Shown: piece after piece, positions 37,340 through 42,325 of the stretch
Numbering within the stretch: position 1 is the stretch's first letter
How the letters are laid out: each line of letters starts with the position of its first letter
DNA from: Myxococcales bacterium
GTDB lineage: Bacteria; Myxococcota_A; Polyangia; Nannocystales; Nannocystaceae
Reading direction: 5' to 3'
Assembly (NCBI GenBank): GCA_014240065.1
Contig: JAAZXR010000035.1
Coordinates: forward strand, 1 to 42,325
DNA: 42,325 nt
Notes under the pieces: model-generated
The model's database searches: none
What the model was told of the DNA's origin: nothing
The model's input: only the letters and a program-made list of their open reading frames with translations
Program-made: the position numbers and the translations under genes

Positions 37340-38110
37340 CTACCCCGCCCGCGAGGAGCCCCCGCCGCTCCGATGCTCAAGGCGCATCGCCTCGGCCTCG
37401 GCGCACAGCGCCACCATACGCGCCCGCACCCGCGCGACGAGCTCGTCCCTGTCTTCGAAGGCGACTCCGGCGGTCTCGATGGGATCCCCGACCACCACGC
37501 ACACGGGACTCGAGTCTCGCACCCACCACCCCGGCGGCAGCACGTCGTACGTGCCAGCGATCCCGATGGGGAGGATGGGGAGCCCAGCCTTCAACGCCAA
37601 GACGAAGCCTCCCTTTTTGAACGGGCCGAGCACACCGTCTCGAGAGCGCTGCCCTTCAGGGAAAACGAGCACGTGGCGTCCGGCCCTCGCCATCTCCGCG
37701 GCGCGCTCGATGCTCGCGAACGCTTTCTCCCGCCTGTCCCGGGTGATAGGAATATGACCAGCGGCGAGGAGCGCTTGCCCAAAGAACGGGAAGAAAAACA
37801 AGCTGCGCTTTCCAACCACCCGAAATGGGCGGTCCGAGAGGGCGATGAGGCTGAGCCCGTCGAGGTGACTTTGATGGCTCGGCATCAGCACCACCGGGTA
37901 CCGAGGATCGAGCCCTTTCCATCCCTTCGACACGACCGGCTGCGCACCCGCGATCCTGAGGACCGAGCGGGCCCACCATCGCGTCGCGGGATACCAAATC
38001 CGCCCATCAACATCGCCGAACACCCGCGTCACCACGATCACCGTGGAGACGAGCACCGTAAAGACGGCCAAGAACAGATAGAGGATCGCGGTCGTCAGTC
38101 GAGTCATCAT
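37340..38110 (-). CDS. plsC: 1-acyl-sn-glycerol-3-phosphate acyltransferase (PlsC-like)
   Basis: This is a 256-residue membrane-associated acyltransferase. An N-terminal hydrophobic helix (about 7-30) is followed by the four LPLAT blocks: HQSHLD (H-x4-D, catalytic His), VGKRSLFFFPFFG, FPEGQRSRDG and LPIGIAGTYDVLPPG. These match lysophosphatidate acyltransferases, which place the second acyl chain on glycerol-3-phosphate at the inner membrane. The length is standard. ATG codons at 38110 and 38107 are both possible starts. The Arg-rich C-terminus is unremarkable. A role in an alternative lipid (ornithine or ether lipids) cannot be excluded, since genomes of this group often carry several PlsC paralogues. 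Confidence 0.92.
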   Translation of the reverse strand: MMTRLTTAILYLFLAVFTVLVSTVIVVTRVFGDVDGRIWYPATRWWARSVLRIAGAQPVVSKGWKGLDPRYPVVLMPSHQSHLDGLSLIALSDRPFRVVGKRSLFFFPFFGQALLAAGHIPITRDRREKAFASIERAAEMARAGRHVLVFPEGQRSRDGVLGPFKKGGFVLALKAGLPILPIGIAGTYDVLPPGWWVRDSSPVCVVVGDPIETAGVAFEDRDELVARVRARMVALCAEAEAMRLEHRSGGGSSRAG

Positions 38111-38579
38111 CGGTCAAGTTCGCGTCGGCGCCCGCGAGTGTACGTACCACCATCGACGGCTCGCGCTCGCGCTCGATGTCCCGCGTCCCAAAAAACACTG
38201 CTGTGGGGCGATTCTACGCCCGGCGAGCGAGAGCGCATGCTATCGACCGACCGCCCCCCGCGCCGCGCCTCCGCGAACCTGCCTCCTCGAACGCCTGCGC
38301 GAGCCTGAAGCGCGGCATTCGCCGCGTTCGAGCACCTCCGACCTACGCGATCGATTCGCTGTTTCACGCAAAAACGACCGATGGGCCGGAGGCTCGTTGG
38401 CGTGACCTGCCCAGACAGCCATCTCTCACCAGCGCCGCTTGTTCGCGCGCGCCGTCCCCCCAAAGATGAACACGGCGCGCGTCAAAACAATGTCTCTGGC
38501 CCGCGCGGTCGTCCTGCGCGGCGGCCTGAATCCGACTCGTCGTGTTCACATAACCGGCGGGGCGCGATACAATGCGCGA
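38111..38579. other. Divergent intergenic region
   Basis: In this 469-bp region, open frames on both strands are Arg/Ser/Ala-rich and look like composition shadows; none has a ribosome site or signal. The only clear element is the promoter at its right end (38545-38573). Confidence 0.55.
38545..38573 (+). promoter_or_regulatory. Near-consensus sigma70-type promoter, predicted leaderless
   Basis: The -35 TTCACA (38545-38550) and -10 TACAAT (38568-38573) are separated by exactly 17 bp. Each hexamer is one base off consensus. Transcription would start 6-7 bases after the -10 box, on or just before the GTG start at 38580, leaving no room for a ribosome site. Confidence 0.65.
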
Positions 38580-38876
38580 GTGCGACTGTTCGCATCCTTC
38601 CTCGGCTTGCTGCTCATCGTGCTCTCATCGAGTCCGGTCCTTTGGGCGTCAGTAGACGAGAGCGACCCACCGCAGGGGCTGGCGGAGCTCGAGTTTGAGG
38701 ATTCCATCGAAGAAGACGAATCTTCGGAGCGAGATCTCGAAAGCGACGACATCGATGGCGTCGATGCTTCCACCGTGCGCTTCACCTCTCTCGATGGCCC
38801 CTTTGGAGGACTGGCCCGGGCGAATATCGAACGCGACCGGCGCGGGCCGCCCTTGAGACCACCGAGGAACTGTTAA
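38580..38876 (+). CDS. Small exported acidic protein, unknown function
   Basis: This is a 98-residue protein. The GTG at 38580 yields MRLFASFLGLLLIVLSSSPV, a good Sec signal peptide with likely cleavage after LWA or SSP; no lipobox Cys. The mature part (~70 residues) is strongly acidic at first (EFEDSIEEDESSERDLESDD) and basic near the end (ERDRRGPPLRPPR), with a single C-terminal Cys. It looks intrinsically disordered. The start is supported by the promoter directly upstream rather than by a ribosome site. About 100 bp downstream is the anion transporter gene on the same strand, so co-transcription is likely. The function is unknown. Confidence 0.6.
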   Translation: MRLFASFLGLLLIVLSSSPVLWASVDESDPPQGLAELEFEDSIEEDESSERDLESDDIDGVDASTVRFTSLDGPFGGLARANIERDRRGPPLRPPRNC

Positions 38877-38978
38877 CCGTTGTACTACTGGCGGTCCGCC
38901 GCCAGTCCACGCGGTTCGCGACGACTTTCAAAGTCCCGCGCGTTGCCACGGCTAGCCCGCTTCGAGACAGATCTACCA

Positions 38979-40607
38979 GTGACCAAAGAATCTTCCACCG
39001 AAACAGACAATTCGAACCAACCCTCCGCGTCGACCCCTCAGGGTTCCCAGCCTCCGTCCAATCAGGGCCTTGAGGTAACGTTGGTGCCCTTCGCGGGCCT
39101 GCGAGGCGACATCGCGCGGAGGCTGCCGTTCTACGTCCACGACTTCACGCAGGGCTTTCACCCGAAGGTCCTGGCGTCCATTTTGTTCCTCTTCTTCGCG
39201 TGTCTCGCGAACGCGATCGCCTTTGGCGGCCTCACAGAGCTCGTCACGGGGGGAGCCATTGGCACCGTGGAGATGATCGTCGCGACCGCCATCGGCGGCA
39301 TCCTGTTCGCGATCTTTTCTGGTCAACCACTCATCATTTTGGGAGGCACCGGCCCCATTGTCATCTTCACGGGGATCCTCTACGTGACCTGCGAGCAATT
39401 TGGGCAGCCGTTCTTGCCCGTCTACGCGTGGGTGGGGCTGTGGTCGGGAGCGCTGTTGGTGCTCTTGTCGATCTTCAATCTCAGCTATCTCATGCGGGAG
39501 TTCACGCGCTTCACGGATGAGATTTTCGCCGCCCTCATCGCGGTGATCTTTATCGTGGAAGCCGCGAAAAATACCGCCTCGCCCTTCATGCAAACGGGGG
39601 CGAACGACGCCAGCGAGCTGCTCACCCTGGTGTTGGCGCTCGGGACGTTCTCCCTCGCACGCGGACTACGCGGCTTTGGAGCGACCCCGTACGCCTCGAA
39701 GCGAGCGCGCGAGTTCATCTCGGACTTCGGGCCGGCGATCGCCATCGCGGTGATGACTGGATTCGCACTGTACGAGGGCTCCGTCGCCATCGAGATGCCC
39801 GCGGTTCCCGACGAGTTCGCCACCACGACCGGCCGACCATGGATGGTAGATCTGCTCGCGGTCCCCCTCCCGATCATCCTTGGATCCTCGATCCCAGCGC
39901 TCATGGCCACCATCTTGCTGTTCTTGGATGAGAATATCACCGCGCGCCTCGTCAACGCTCCAGGCCATAAGCTGACGAAGGGTGCCGGCTATCACTTGGA
40001 CCTGTTGGTGGTCGGTCTCATCACCGCTGGCTGCTCGCTGTTTGGGCTCCCATGGATCGTGGCAGCCACCGTGCACGCCATCAACCACGTCAAGAGCCTC
40101 GCGGACACCAAGAAAGTGGATATTGGGGCGGGACAGCACGTCGAGGTCATCACCAATGTCCGTCAAAACCGACTGTCTGGCCTCGGAATCCACGCGCTTA
40201 TCGCGGGCTCCATCTTCTTCCTTCCGCTCATCAAGATGATCCCGATGGCGGTCTTATTCGGCCTGTTCTTGTACATGGGATTCGCCACCCTCACCGGTAA
40301 TCAGTTCTGGAGCCGCGTCACGCTCTGGGTCACCGACCGCGGCCTGTACCCCGACACCCACTATCTGCGGGGCGTACCGAATAGGGAGATTCACAAGTTT
40401 ACAGTGGTGCAGGTGGTGGCGTTGGCTTCGCTGTGGATCTTGAAGACGAGCAAGTTGGGAATCTTGTTCCCGGCGCTCATCGCCGCGCTCGTCTTCGTTC
40501 GGAAAGGTATCGGTCGATTCTTCGACCCTGCGCACCTCGACGCGCTCGATGCCGACGAAGCGGATGACGAAGCGGACGCTGGATCCACGACTTCCCTGGC
40601 GCCCTAG
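38979..40607 (+). CDS. SLC4-type anion (bicarbonate) transporter homologue
   Basis: This is a 542-residue inner-membrane transporter. The GTG at 38979 is chosen; a TTG at 38880 would add 33 basic residues. A ~60-residue polar cytosolic N-terminus precedes 10-14 hydrophobic helices. Signature segments of the HCO3-transporter/SLC4 fold are clear: FSGQPLIILGGTGP (about 114), FTDEIFAALIAVIFIVEA (about 179), LFLDENITARLVN (about 320), GAGYHLDLLVVGLI, and a late HKFTVVQV. The large N-terminal regulatory domain of animal SLC4 proteins is missing, as expected for bacterial members. The acidic C-terminal tail (DADEADDEADAG) is distinctive. Transport of bicarbonate, borate or chloride is possible; the sequence does not decide. 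SLC4 members are uncommon in bacteria. Confidence 0.88.
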   Translation: MTKESSTETDNSNQPSASTPQGSQPPSNQGLEVTLVPFAGLRGDIARRLPFYVHDFTQGFHPKVLASILFLFFACLANAIAFGGLTELVTGGAIGTVEMIVATAIGGILFAIFSGQPLIILGGTGPIVIFTGILYVTCEQFGQPFLPVYAWVGLWSGALLVLLSIFNLSYLMREFTRFTDEIFAALIAVIFIVEAAKNTASPFMQTGANDASELLTLVLALGTFSLARGLRGFGATPYASKRAREFISDFGPAIAIAVMTGFALYEGSVAIEMPAVPDEFATTTGRPWMVDLLAVPLPIILGSSIPALMATILLFLDENITARLVNAPGHKLTKGAGYHLDLLVVGLITAGCSLFGLPWIVAATVHAINHVKSLADTKKVDIGAGQHVEVITNVRQNRLSGLGIHALIAGSIFFLPLIKMIPMAVLFGLFLYMGFATLTGNQFWSRVTLWVTDRGLYPDTHYLRGVPNREIHKFTVVQVVALASLWILKTSKLGILFPALIAALVFVRKGIGRFFDPAHLDALDADEADDEADAGSTTSLAP

Positions 40608-40793
40608 GTGCGCCCGAGCCCCTCGGAGGGCACCGCCGTGCGCGCGCGCTCAGCGGCCGCACGCGCGGGAGCGTCCCTCCGTCGCTCGCGCTGCTTCGGC
40701 CTCAGACACTGCTCTAGCCCACCCTTCCGCCTTCGTGCGACCGCCGAGTCCTCCGGTCTTCCCTTCGCGCCAAAATTCGAAGACACTGCAGGG

Positions 40794-41864
<1,071 letters not shown>

Positions 41865-41875
41865 TGACCTGCGCA

Positions 41876-41894
41876 AGCGCGCGAATGGCGCGCT
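41876..41894 (+). terminator. Possible terminator hairpin
   Basis: AGCGCGC and GCGCGCT form a 7-bp perfect stem with loop GAATG, starting 11 bp after the stop of the lipoprotein gene. No T-run follows, so this is a weak, rho-independent-like candidate. Confidence 0.35.
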
Positions 41895-41946
41895 GCTTGG
41901 GTGACGGAGGCGTGATCGAGTTCGCGGTTCGCGGCACTTCGCAGGC

Positions 41947-42325
<379 letters not shown>

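Noticed and set aside
38111-38579. Several open frames in the spacer before the leaderless gene
   Set aside because: Arg/Ser/Ala-rich shadows on both strands, no start signals, no recognisable domain.

Overview
The window reads as chromosome of a high-GC, GC-skewed-codon myxobacterium-like organism, most likely Myxococcota of the Nannocystis/Plesiocystis/Enhygromyxa type. This is inferred from style, not from a marker gene: many lipoproteins whose signal peptide is followed by a long Gly-Asp linker, a Ser/Thr kinase with a TPR tail, sulfatase-like membrane proteins carrying a MopE-like metal motif, and a front-end type fatty acid desaturase. No tRNA, rRNA, CRISPR array, prophage or complete insertion sequence was found.

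Region 1 (1-7.4 kb). The left edge cuts through a Y1 (HUH) transposase-like gene of the REP-associated kind. Then come four lipoprotein genes: a metallophosphoesterase, a WCGPC thioredoxin-fold protein, a right-handed beta-helix protein and an FG-GAP beta-propeller protein. Every intergenic space among them holds copies of one repeat family built on CCCAGGGTC / GACCCTGGGTC in inverted orientation, with a conserved core (CCCTACATCGTTCT) between the arms. They look like REPIN-type non-autonomous elements beside a candidate mobilising transposase. The repeat was not seen in the other 35 kb.

Region 2 (7.4-19.5 kb). After a small unknown gene, a run on the minus strand encodes surface-glycan functions. 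In transcription order it has two polytopic sulfatase-like enzymes, a flippase, a glycosyltransferase, a SAM methyltransferase, a second glycosyltransferase and a GH2 glycosidase lipoprotein. The flippase-GT-MT-GT genes overlap by a few bases each, so they are surely co-transcribed.

Region 3 (19.7-31.3 kb). A lipoprotein, a sugar-nucleotide epimerase-type SDR, a Ser/Thr kinase-TPR protein and a pectinacetylesterase-like lipoprotein are followed by an M16 peptidase gene broken by an in-frame stop and an apparent frameshift at its start. Next is a two-gene redox unit (thioredoxin-like lipoprotein, then a dihaem cytochrome c fused to rhodanese), then a fatty acid desaturase.

Region 4 (31.7-42.3 kb). 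A 954-residue protein joins an adenine-type DNA methyltransferase to a C5-cytosine methyltransferase whose motifs run IX-X before I-IV-VI-VIII, a circular permutation. No restriction endonuclease lies beside it. It is followed by a small membrane protein, a methyltransferase, an RhlE-type RNA helicase and a PlsC-type acyltransferase. Then come a small exported protein with a near-consensus promoter ending at its GTG start (predicted leaderless), a bacterial SLC4-type anion transporter and two more Gly-Asp lipoproteins, the last cut by the right edge.

The strongest leads are the permuted dual-specificity methyltransferase and the transposase/REPIN-like repeat cluster.
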